Positions 32,257 through 39,579 of a stretch of DNA of 64,000 nucleotides are shown piece after piece. The DNA comes from Tsukamurella sp. TY48. Its GTDB lineage: Bacteria > Actinomycetota > Actinomycetes > Mycobacteriales > Mycobacteriaceae. Where the stretch lies: positions 1,054,001-1,118,000 of the forward strand of contig NZ_BPMV01000001.1 of the NCBI RefSeq assembly GCF_019656655.1. Direction: 5' to 3'. The position numbers were made by a program, and so were the translations under genes. The notes beneath the pieces were generated by a model. The model made no database searches, was not told the origin of the DNA, and saw nothing but the letters and a program-made list of their open reading frames with translations. The first letter of the stretch is position 1; every line of letters starts with the position of its first letter.

Positions 32257-33410
32257 CCGAGCTGCTGCGCGGCACCGTCGTGACCCCGTCCGGGACCATC
32301 GACGACGGTGTCGTGGCCCTGACCGGCCCGACGATCACCGAGGTCGGACCGGCCTCGGCCTTCCCCGCCGCCGACCTCCCCGCACCGTCGGATCTGGTGT
32401 ACCTGCCCGGGATGATCGACGTGCACTGCCACGGCGGCGGAGGCTTCGGCTTCCCGGACTCCGATGCCGACGGCGCGCGGTCGGCCGCGCGGCACCACCT
32501 GCTGCGCGGGACCACCACGCTGCTCGCCTCGCTCGTCTCGGCCGCGCCCGAGAAGCTGCTGGAGCGGATCGCCGTGCTGGCGCCGCTCGTGGACGAGGGC
32601 ACCGTGGCCGGCCTGCACCTGGAGGGCCCCTTCCTCGCGCAGGAGGTGTGCGGCGCACAGGATCCGCGGTACATCATCGACGGCGACCCGGACCTGCTGC
32701 GCCGCCTGCTGGACGCGGCCGACGGCCGGATCGCCTCGATGACCGTGGCCGCCGAGACCCCGCACTTCGCGGAACTGGCTCGGCTGCTGTCCGAGCGCGG
32801 CGCCGTGGTCTCGGTGGGGCACACCGCCGGCGACTACGACACCGTGGCCGCCGCGCTCACCGCGCCGCAGGGTCCGGTGAGCATCACCCACCTGTTCAAC
32901 GGCATGCACCCGATGCATCACCGGCATCCGGGCGCGGTGGGCGCCGCGCTCGCCGTGGCGGGCGAGGGCCGGGCCGTGGCCGAGGTGATCGGCGACGGCG
33001 TGCACCTGGCGGCGGGCACGGTGGCCATGGTCTTCGCGACCGTGGGTGCCGACCACATCGCCCTGATCTCCGACGCCATGCAGGCGGCCGGGATGCCCGA
33101 CGGGCAGTACACGCTCGGTCCGCTCGATGTGACCGTCGGCGGCGGGGTCGCGCGCCTGACCACCACCGACGGCACGCCCGGCGCCATCGCGGGCGGCACC
33201 GCCTCCGTGCTCGACGTCGCCGTGCGCGCGGTCCGCGATTCCGGTGTCCCCCTCGCCGATGCGGCGCGCGCCGGTGCCACCACGCCGGCCCGGCTGCTGG
33301 GCCTCACCGATCGCGGCGAGCTGGCCCCGGGCCTGCGCGCGGACGTGCTGGAGCTCGGCTCCGATCTCGCGCTGCGCCGCGTGCTGCGCGCCGGCATCGA
33401 GATCGTCTGA
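32253..33410 (+). CDS. nagA: N-acetylglucosamine-6-phosphate deacetylase NagA
   Basis: 385 residues from TTG 32253, which overlaps the EIIC stop (TTGA). Amidohydrolase barrel: IDVHCHGGGGFGFPD, LHLEGPF, VSVGHTAGDY, ITHLFNGMHPMHHRHPGAVGAAL and LISDAMQAAGMPDGQYTLG, covering the metal and catalytic residues. It removes acetate from GlcNAc-6-phosphate to give glucosamine-6-phosphate, the DasR ligand. No nagB is in the window. TTG start forced by coupling; a longer in-frame opening at 32130 lies inside EIIC. Confidence 0.94.
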   Translation: MTELLRGTVVTPSGTIDDGVVALTGPTITEVGPASAFPAADLPAPSDLVYLPGMIDVHCHGGGGFGFPDSDADGARSAARHHLLRGTTTLLASLVSAAPEKLLERIAVLAPLVDEGTVAGLHLEGPFLAQEVCGAQDPRYIIDGDPDLLRRLLDAADGRIASMTVAAETPHFAELARLLSERGAVVSVGHTAGDYDTVAAALTAPQGPVSITHLFNGMHPMHHRHPGAVGAALAVAGEGRAVAEVIGDGVHLAAGTVAMVFATVGADHIALISDAMQAAGMPDGQYTLGPLDVTVGGGVARLTTTDGTPGAIAGGTASVLDVAVRAVRDSGVPLADAARAGATTPARLLGLTDRGELAPGLRADVLELGSDLALRRVLRAGIEIV

Positions 33411-33454
33411 CGCCTCCCTAGGGACACGCCACCCCTGTGGAGGGTCGGCTGCAC

Positions 33455-34285
33455 TCAGGCGAGGTCGAGGTCGCCGGTGATCGTGGTGCGGGTGGCGCCG
33501 CCGATCCAGATGTCGCCGTCGATCCGCTCCACGTGCACCCGCCCGCGGCGTCCGAGAACGGTTCCCTGCGAGGCGATGTAGCGCTCCGGCAGCGCGCCGG
33601 CACCGATCAGCCACTGCGCCAGGCCCGCGTTGAGGGAGCCGGTCACCGGGTCCTCGGGGACGGCGAGGTCGGGGCAGAAGGCGCGCACCTCCACGGCGCA
33701 CTCCCCTCCGCCCGGGTACCGGCCCACGGCGCCGATCTGCAGCTCACCCATCGCAGCGAAGTCCGGGTCCAGGGCCAGCACCGCATCGGCATCGGGCAAC
33801 AACACCGCCACCCAGCCGGGGCCGTTGTCCACCCACTGGGCGGCGCGCACCTCGTCGGGCCGCACCCGCAGGCCGGCGGCGATCCGCGCCACCGTCGCGG
33901 CATCGACGGATCCGCTGCGCCGCAGGGGCGGTGCCGCGAAGGCCAGGGTGTCCCCGAGGCGCAGCCGGACGAGCCCGGCCGCACATTCCTGTACGACGGT
34001 GCCGGCCCCGGCCGGGTGTCCCCCGGCCTCCAGCCAGGCGTGCGCGCTGCCGAGCGTGGGATGCCCGGCGAAGGGGAGCTCGCCGCCGGGGGTGAAGATC
34101 CGCAACCGGTAGTCGGCACCGGAATCGGTGGGGCGCAACAGGAAGGTGGTCTCGCTCAGGTTGGTCCAGCGCGCGAAGGCCGCCATCTGCGCGTCGGTGA
34201 GATCGTCGGCGTCGTGCACCACCGCCACGGGGTTGCCGAGCAGCGGCTCGGCGGAGAAGACGTCGACCTGTCGGAAGCGGTGCAT
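33455..34285 (-). CDS. PhzF-family isomerase/epimerase-like protein
   Basis: 276 residues, two similar halves of the diaminopimelate-epimerase fold. FRQVDVFSAEPLLGNPVAVV at the start and the catalytic Glu in LSETTFLL fit PhzF; the second half has PEDPVTGSLNAGLAQWL. Substrate is unknown outside phenazine-making species; phz genes are absent. The start ATG is one base after the stop of the PPOX-family gene, suggesting co-transcription. Confidence 0.88.
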   Translation of the reverse strand: MHRFRQVDVFSAEPLLGNPVAVVHDADDLTDAQMAAFARWTNLSETTFLLRPTDSGADYRLRIFTPGGELPFAGHPTLGSAHAWLEAGGHPAGAGTVVQECAAGLVRLRLGDTLAFAAPPLRRSGSVDAATVARIAAGLRVRPDEVRAAQWVDNGPGWVAVLLPDADAVLALDPDFAAMGELQIGAVGRYPGGGECAVEVRAFCPDLAVPEDPVTGSLNAGLAQWLIGAGALPERYIASQGTVLGRRGRVHVERIDGDIWIGGATRTTITGDLDLA

Positions 34286-34286
34286 G

Positions 34287-34922
34287 TCAGTACAGGTCCC
34301 GTCCGTACCCGGCCCCGTAGTAGCGGTCGAGTTCCTCCATCGGCTCCTCCGGACGCTCCAGCTTCTTGGCGATCACGGCGCGGCGGGGCACCCCGTGATC
34401 GTCGTCCTCGGTGGGCCAGCTCGACGGGTCCCAGGCCTCCGAGCGCAGGAAGGCCTTGCTGCAGTGGAAGAAGACCTCGTCGATCGCCACCTCGGTGATC
34501 ATCAGCGGCAGCTTGCCCTGCACCGCCATCAGCGGGGCGTACTCGGCGTCCGCGAGCACCACCGCGGTGCCGTTGATCCGCAGCGTGTCGCCGCGCCCGG
34601 GCACCACGAATTCCACCGCGATGTGCGGGTCCTGCAGCAGATTCTTCAGGCCGTCCACGCGCCGGTTCCCCGGCCGGTCCGGCAGCGCGACGGTGCGCTC
34701 GTCGAGCACCAACACCGACCCCGCCGGATCGCCCTTGGGTGAGACGTCGAGGTTGCCGCCGGCGTCGCAGGTGCCCACGAAGTACAGCCGCGATGCGGCG
34801 AGGAAGGCGCGATGCACATCGGTGAGCTCCGTGCGGACCTTGTCGCGCACCCGGTCGATCGGCTGCGGGATCAGCTCGCGCAGCTCGACCTCCGTGGTCA
34901 CCTGCCTACGGACGTGCTCCAT
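34287..34922 (-). CDS. pyridoxamine 5'-phosphate oxidase-family protein (MSMEG_1061-like)
   Basis: 211 residues, split-barrel FMN- or F420-binding fold: AFLAASRLYFVGTCDAGGNLDVSPKGDPAGSVLVLDERTVALPDRPGNRRVDGLKNLLQDPHIAVEFVVPGRGDTLRINGTA. Such proteins reduce or oxidise small molecules using flavin or F420; the PNPOx activity itself is unlikely because the family branch is TIGR04025-like. Leaderless ATG: TATCGT at 34929-34934 sits 6 bases upstream. Leads into the PhzF gene. Confidence 0.84.
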   Translation of the reverse strand: MEHVRRQVTTEVELRELIPQPIDRVRDKVRTELTDVHRAFLAASRLYFVGTCDAGGNLDVSPKGDPAGSVLVLDERTVALPDRPGNRRVDGLKNLLQDPHIAVEFVVPGRGDTLRINGTAVVLADAEYAPLMAVQGKLPLMITEVAIDEVFFHCSKAFLRSEAWDPSSWPTEDDDHGVPRRAVIAKKLERPEEPMEELDRYYGAGYGRDLY

Positions 34923-34928
34923 GCGTCC

Positions 34929-34934
34929 ACGATA
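34929..34934 (-). promoter_or_regulatory. -10 box of a leaderless promoter for the PPOX-PhzF pair
   Basis: Minus-strand TATCGT is followed by six bases and the ATG of the PPOX-family gene, with no ribosome-binding site. Confidence 0.5.
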
Positions 34935-34965
34935 GGCGGCGCGGCCCCCGCGACGGAAACGCCTT

Positions 34966-35721
34966 TCAGAGCGGGTTGAGGATGCGGTCGAGGAATTCGC
35001 GGGTGCGCTCCTGGGTGGGCGCCCCGATCACGTCCGCGGGCCGTCCGGATTCCAGCACCACGCCGCGGTCGACGAACAGCACCTGGTCGGCCACATCGCG
35101 CGCGAAGGCCATCTCGTGGGTCACCACCACCATGGTGCGGCCCTCGGTGGCGAGATCGCGCATCACGGACAGCACATCGCCCACGAGCTCGGGGTCGAGC
35201 GCGGACGTCGGCTCGTCGAACAGCACGACCTTCGGCCGCAGCGCCAGAGCCCGGGCGATGCCCACGCGCTGCTGCTGCCCGCCGGAGAGCTGGTGCGGGT
35301 ACTTGTCGGCGTGGTCTGCCAGGCCCACCCGGGCGAGCAGCTCGCGGGCCTCGGCGTCCGCCTCACCGGCCGGACGCTTCTGCACCACGACGGGGCCCTC
35401 GGTGACGTTCTGCAGCGCGGTCTTGTGCGGGAACAGGTTGTGCGACTGGAAGACCATGGCGCTCTGCGCGCGGTACCGGGCGAGGGACGCCTTATCGGGT
35501 GCGCCGGCGTCGAAGTCCACGGTCTCGGACCCGACGGTGACGGTGCCCCCGTCGGGCATCTCGAGCGCGTTGAGCGACCGGAGCACCGTGGTCTTGCCGG
35601 AACCGGACGGTCCGATGATCACCGTCACGGTGCCCTCGGGCACGGTGAAGTCGACCCCGCGCAGCACCTGCGCATCGCCGAAGGACTTGGTGAGGCCGGA
35701 TACCGAGATCAGGTCGGTCAT
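34966..35721 (-). CDS. ABC transporter ATP-binding protein, polar amino acid type
   Basis: 251 residues. All ATPase motifs: Walker A GPSGSGKTT, Q-loop MVFQSHNLFPH, signature LSGGQQQRVGIARAL, Walker B VVLFDEPTSALDPE, and the switch His in VVTHEMAFA. The sequence belongs to the HisP/GlnQ-like group importing polar amino acids or opine-like compounds. ATG overlaps the stop of the fused binding-protein/permease gene (ATGA). Last gene of the amidase-transporter operon. Confidence 0.93.
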   Translation of the reverse strand: MTDLISVSGLTKSFGDAQVLRGVDFTVPEGTVTVIIGPSGSGKTTVLRSLNALEMPDGGTVTVGSETVDFDAGAPDKASLARYRAQSAMVFQSHNLFPHKTALQNVTEGPVVVQKRPAGEADAEARELLARVGLADHADKYPHQLSGGQQQRVGIARALALRPKVVLFDEPTSALDPELVGDVLSVMRDLATEGRTMVVVTHEMAFARDVADQVLFVDRGVVLESGRPADVIGAPTQERTREFLDRILNPL

Positions 35722-37166
35722 CGCGCCACGTACCTTTCGAATCGGGTCTCCAGCGAGGACTGGACGAAGCTGAGCACCTGGCAGATCACCCAGTAGTAAC
35801 AGGCCGCCACCACGTACATGACGAAGAAGTCGTAGGTGGGCGCGGCGGCGATCTGCGCGGTGCGGAACAGTTCGGTGACCAGGATGGTCGAGGCCAGCGA
35901 GGTGTCCTTGACCAGGGAGATCAGCGTGTTCGCCAACGGCGGCGTCGCGACCCGGGAGGCCTGCGGCAAGATGATGCGCCGCAGTGAGGTGCGGTAATCC
36001 ATGCCGATGGTGGTGGCCGCCTCCCACTGGCCGCGCGGCACCGCGCCGATCGCGGCACGGATGATCTCGGCGGCGTAGCCGCCCACGTTGAGCGAGAAGG
36101 CCACCACCGCGGCGAGGAACGGATCGATCGAGATCCCCGCGAGGGGCAGGCCGAAGAAGATGATCACCAGTTGCACCAGCAGCGGGGTACCGCGGATGAT
36201 CGAGATGTAGGCGCGGGCGAGACCGCTCACCGCGCGGCGCTTGGACATCCGCGCCAGCGCCACCCCGAGGGCGATCGCGAGCCCGATCACGAAGCTGATC
36301 GCGGTGAGCGGAATGGTCTTGGTGACGGTGGCCTCGGCCAGCGGGACCAGGTTGCGGCGCACCATGTCCCAGGTGCTCGACGATCCGCCCGCGGCGGCGC
36401 GGCTCTCGGCCTGCGCACCGAAGTACTTCTGCGAGATCCGCTCGGCGGTGCCGTCGGCGCGGATCTCCGCGAGCCCGCGGTTGACCTCGGTCATGATCGC
36501 CGACCCCTTGCGGGCGGCGAACACCGATTGCGACTTGTCGGGGGTCTCGGCGGCGATCTTCACCGGGGCACCGGGGTTCACGGCGAGGTAGTTGCGCACC
36601 ACGCCGGTGTCGTTGACCACCGCGTCCACCCGGCCCTGGGCCAGCACGTTGACGGCGTCGGTGAAACTGTTGACCGCCTCGATCTTCGCGCCGGCCTTCT
36701 CGGCCACGCCGGACCAGCTGCTGGTGACGCTCTGGGCGGTGGTCTTGCCCTTGAGATCGGCGAGCGAGGTGATGGAGGTGTCGTCCTTGCGGACCAGGAT
36801 CGAGCCGCCGGTCTGCAGGTACGGATCGGAGAGGGCGTATTTGGCCGCGCGTTCGTCGCTGTAGGTCACCTGGTTGGCCACCAGATCGAAGCGGTTCGCC
36901 TCCAGCGCGGCCATCATCGAATCCCACGGGGTCTCGACGAATTCCACCCGCCACCCGATCTTCTGGGCGATGGCGGTGATCATCTCCACGTCGTAGCCGG
37001 TGAGCTTGTCGTCCTGATCGTGGTAGCTGTACACCTGGTACACACCCTCGGTGCCCACCCGCAGCACACCCGGATCGGGAAGCGCCGGTTCGGCGTTCGC
37101 GGGCAGCGGGCCGGCCACCACCAGCAGGGCGAACAGCGCGGCGAGCACGCGCCGGAGCATCGGCAT
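35718..37166 (-). CDS. fused solute-binding protein and ABC permease
   Basis: 482 residues. A signal peptide (MPMLRRVLAALFALLVVAGPLPANA) leads into a type 3 extracellular solute-binding domain (about 30-255: VGTEGVYQVYSYHDQDDKLTGYDVEMI..IAQKIGWRVEFVETPWDSMMAALEANRFD). After a short Ser/Ala linker comes a HisM-type permease (about 275-480) with the EAA loop ISIIRGTPLLVQLVIIFFGLPLAG..EIIRAAIGAVPRGQWEAATTIGMDYRTSLRRIILPQA. The fusion tethers one binding domain per permease subunit, as in GlnP. Coupled with its ATPase and a preceding amidase gene. Confidence 0.9.
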   Translation of the reverse strand: MPMLRRVLAALFALLVVAGPLPANAEPALPDPGVLRVGTEGVYQVYSYHDQDDKLTGYDVEMITAIAQKIGWRVEFVETPWDSMMAALEANRFDLVANQVTYSDERAAKYALSDPYLQTGGSILVRKDDTSITSLADLKGKTTAQSVTSSWSGVAEKAGAKIEAVNSFTDAVNVLAQGRVDAVVNDTGVVRNYLAVNPGAPVKIAAETPDKSQSVFAARKGSAIMTEVNRGLAEIRADGTAERISQKYFGAQAESRAAAGGSSSTWDMVRRNLVPLAEATVTKTIPLTAISFVIGLAIALGVALARMSKRRAVSGLARAYISIIRGTPLLVQLVIIFFGLPLAGISIDPFLAAVVAFSLNVGGYAAEIIRAAIGAVPRGQWEAATTIGMDYRTSLRRIILPQASRVATPPLANTLISLVKDTSLASTILVTELFRTAQIAAAPTYDFFVMYVVAACYYWVICQVLSFVQSSLETRFERYVAR

Positions 37167-37168
37167 CG

Positions 37169-38572
37169 TCAGGTCCTCGGATCGAGAGTCGGGAAGGGCG
37201 AGAGGCCCTCCAGTTGATAGGCCACGTCGAGCAGGGTGGCCTCGTCGCCGGGGCCCGCGCCCCACACTTGCACCGATCCGGGCAGTCCGCAGGGCATCAG
37301 GGTGTGCGGGACGGCGATCGCCGGCGCGCCGGCGATGTTGTTCACCGGGGTGAAGCCCACGTAGTCCACCAGTTTCGCCATCAGCTCCTCGAAGGGCTGA
37401 TCGGGCGACATCTCGCCGAGCAGCGGGGCCGGGGTCGCCAGCACCGGACTGAGCAACAGATCGTAGGTGTCGAGCTGGCGGGCGTACAGCTCGGAGGTGC
37501 GGCGCAGCCGGGCGATCGCGGGACCGAGCCGCAGCGCCGACGATTTGAGCATCGCCAGCAGGCCCGTGGTCATCGGGTCGAGTTCGGCGGGCCGGAAGCC
37601 GCGGCCGTTGGCGGCCTTGGAGATCCCCACCTCGGCGCCGGCCATGGCGGACCAGTACAGCGTGAAATCGTCGATGAACCGCTCGTCGATGGACAGCGCG
37701 TGCGGTTCCACGGTGTGCCCGGCGTCGCTGAGCACCCGTGCCGCGGAGAGCACCACGTCGAGGACCTCGGGATGCACCTCCCGCCCGCGGATGTCGCGGG
37801 TGATCACGCCGATCCGCAGCCGCCGGTCCGACGGTCCGCGCACCAGCCCGATCGGGGGCAGGCCCGCCGCGGGGGCGTAGGCCTCCGCGGCGGCGAGGTA
37901 GTGCGCGGTATCGCGCACCGTCCGGGTCAGCACGCCCTCGGTCACCAGGTTCACGGGCAGCTGGCGCACACCGGGCTGATCCTCCATCCGGCCGCGGGAG
38001 GGCTTGAGCCCCACCAGCCCGGCACAGGCGGCCGGGATGCGGATGCTGCCGCCACCGTCGTTGCCGTGCCCGATCGGAACCACGCCCGCGGCGACCAGCG
38101 CGGCGGTGCCGCCGGACGATCCGCCGACGGACCGGTCGGTGTCCCAGGGGTTGCGCGCGGGCGGCCGCCCGCCGGCGAACTCGGTGCTGGCGGTGAGCCC
38201 GAACTCGGGCATCTGGGATTTGCCGAGGGCCGTGAATCCCTGTGCCAGGAACTGTTTCGCGGGCGGCGAGGAGCGCTTCACCGGTTTCGGGGTGAAGGCC
38301 GCCGACCCGAAGCAGGTGGGCATGCCCGCGACGTCCACGTTGTCCTTGACGAAGGTGGGAACGCCGCCGAAGAGCCCGCCGCGGGGCGTCGCCTGCTCGG
38401 CATCGTCGTAGGCGGCGTACGCCACCGCGCCGAGCTCCTCCACCGCGCGGGCCCGGGCGATCGCCGCGGCGGTGAGTTCGCGCGGGTCCACCGCCCCGCT
38501 GCGCACCGCCTCCGCGGCCCCGAGGGCGTCGAATCCGGTGAGGGCATCGTCGGTGTAAGCGGTGACACGCAT
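37169..38572 (-). CDS. amidase-signature hydrolase
   Basis: 467 residues. The Ser-cisSer-Lys triad is visible: FVKDNVDVAG (Lys), VGGSSGG (Ser) and GNDGGGSIRIPAACAGLVGLKPSRGR (Ser nucleophile loop). Family includes GatA, fatty-acid amide hydrolases and nylon-oligomer amidases; the size suits an acyl-amide or cyclic-dimer hydrolase. Stop lies two bases before the binding-protein/permease start, so it is in the same operon. Likely hydrolyses the imported amide; no signal peptide. Confidence 0.9.
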   Translation of the reverse strand: MRVTAYTDDALTGFDALGAAEAVRSGAVDPRELTAAAIARARAVEELGAVAYAAYDDAEQATPRGGLFGGVPTFVKDNVDVAGMPTCFGSAAFTPKPVKRSSPPAKQFLAQGFTALGKSQMPEFGLTASTEFAGGRPPARNPWDTDRSVGGSSGGTAALVAAGVVPIGHGNDGGGSIRIPAACAGLVGLKPSRGRMEDQPGVRQLPVNLVTEGVLTRTVRDTAHYLAAAEAYAPAAGLPPIGLVRGPSDRRLRIGVITRDIRGREVHPEVLDVVLSAARVLSDAGHTVEPHALSIDERFIDDFTLYWSAMAGAEVGISKAANGRGFRPAELDPMTTGLLAMLKSSALRLGPAIARLRRTSELYARQLDTYDLLLSPVLATPAPLLGEMSPDQPFEELMAKLVDYVGFTPVNNIAGAPAIAVPHTLMPCGLPGSVQVWGAGPGDEATLLDVAYQLEGLSPFPTLDPRT

Positions 38573-38618
38573 GCGTTGTTCTTAGCACCGCGGGGTCCGT
38601 CCCGGACAACGAACCTTT

Positions 38619-38636
38619 TTCAACCAAGGGGTTGAA
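38619..38636. promoter_or_regulatory. ArsR-type operator, copy 1
   Basis: TTCAAC (38619-38624), six bases, GTTGAA (38631-38636). The same arms and spacing recur 46 bases downstream. Confidence 0.7.
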
Positions 38637-38664
38637 TTAGGCGCGAGGCGGGCGTACCGTCGTA

Positions 38665-38682
38665 TTCAACAGATTGGTTGAA
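38665..38682. promoter_or_regulatory. ArsR-type operator, copy 2
   Basis: TTCAAC (38665-38670), six bases, GTTGAA (38677-38682); one more A-T pair extends each arm. It covers the annotated TTG start of the ArsR gene, just upstream of GGAGG, so bound repressor would block transcription of its own gene. Confidence 0.75.
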
Positions 38683-39075
38683 TACGAAGGAGGCGGGACC
38701 ACGAACGACGACATCGACGACCTGTCCAAGGCGTTCGCCGCCCTGGCGGACCCCACCCGGCGCGACATCGTGGCCCGGCTCGCCGACGGCGACGCCACCC
38801 TGACGGAGATCGCCGAACACTACGACGTGAGCATCCAGGCCGTGTCCAAGCACCTCACCGTGCTGGAGAACGCCCGGTTGATCAGCAGGACCCGGCGCGC
38901 ACAGGCGCGCCCCGCCCACCTGGAAGCGGAGGTCTTCGACCTGATGAACGGGTGGATCGAGCGGTACCGGCGCCGCGCCGAGGAGCGCTACCAGCGCCTC
39001 GACGCCGTGCTGGCCGACATGAACGACGAAGAGAACCCCACCACCACTACCGAACAACGAGGAGCAGCATCATGA
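38674..39075 (+). CDS. ArsR/SmtB-family transcriptional regulator
   Basis: Up to 133 residues from TTG 38674. Winged helix: KAFAALADPTRRDIVARLADGDATLTEIAEHYDVSIQAVSKHLTVLENARLISRTR. No Cys pair for metal sensing, so it is of the SRPBCC-linked, non-metal branch. The start is doubtful: GGAGG at 38689-38693 is followed after 7 bases by ACG (38701), and no ATG, GTG or TTG lies between it and the domain. TTG 38674 lies inside operator 2. Coupled downstream to the AHSA1 gene (ATGA overlap). Confidence 0.83.
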   Translation: MVEYEGGGTTNDDIDDLSKAFAALADPTRRDIVARLADGDATLTEIAEHYDVSIQAVSKHLTVLENARLISRTRRAQARPAHLEAEVFDLMNGWIERYRRRAEERYQRLDAVLADMNDEENPTTTTEQRGAAS

Positions 39076-39569
39076 CCACCACCAACGCCGAGACCGGCAT
39101 CGAGGCCTCGACCACCGTCCCGTCGATCACCATCACCCGCGACTTCCGCGCCACCCCGGCGCAGCTGCATCGCGCACACACCGATCCGGACGTCTACACC
39201 AAGTGGGTCGGCCCGTCCGACATCGATACCGAGATCGTGCACTGGGACGCGCGCACCGGCGGCAGCTACGCGTACCGCAGCGTGCGCCACGGTCAGAAGG
39301 ACGGCGAGGAGTTCTGCTTCCACGGCAGCTTCCACGACGTGACGCCCGACCGGATCGTGCAGACCTTCACCTACGACGGGATGCCCGAGTCGGTCTCCCT
39401 GGAGACCATGACCTTCGAGGACCTGGGCGACGGCCGCACCCGGCTGCGCTCCACCTCGCTGCTCGACAGCTTCGAGAGCCGCGACGGCATGCTCGCCAGC
39501 GGCATGGAGGTGGGCATCGTCGACGGCTACGCCAAGTTGGACGACCTCCTCGAGGCCGGAGACCTGTAG
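39072..39569 (+). CDS. SRPBCC/AHSA1-family protein
   Basis: 165 residues. ITITRDFRATPAQLHRAHTDPDVYTKWVGPSDIDTEIVHWDARTGGSYAYR.. EFCFHGSFHDVTPDRIVQTFTYDGMPE is the AHSA1 signature with a helix-grip pocket for hydrophobic ligands. ArsR-AHSA1 pairs are common in actinobacteria; the regulator probably controls both. ATG overlaps the ArsR stop (ATGA). Confidence 0.88.
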   Translation: MTTTNAETGIEASTTVPSITITRDFRATPAQLHRAHTDPDVYTKWVGPSDIDTEIVHWDARTGGSYAYRSVRHGQKDGEEFCFHGSFHDVTPDRIVQTFTYDGMPESVSLETMTFEDLGDGRTRLRSTSLLDSFESRDGMLASGMEVGIVDGYAKLDDLLEAGDL

Positions 39570-39572
39570 TTT
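39567..39572 (+). promoter_or_regulatory. -10 box of a leaderless promoter for adenylate cyclase
   Basis: TAGTTT is 7 bases before ATG 39580. Its TAG is also the stop codon of the AHSA1 gene (39567-39569), so the promoter is built into a stop codon. Confidence 0.5.
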
Positions 39573-39579
39573 CTGGTCT

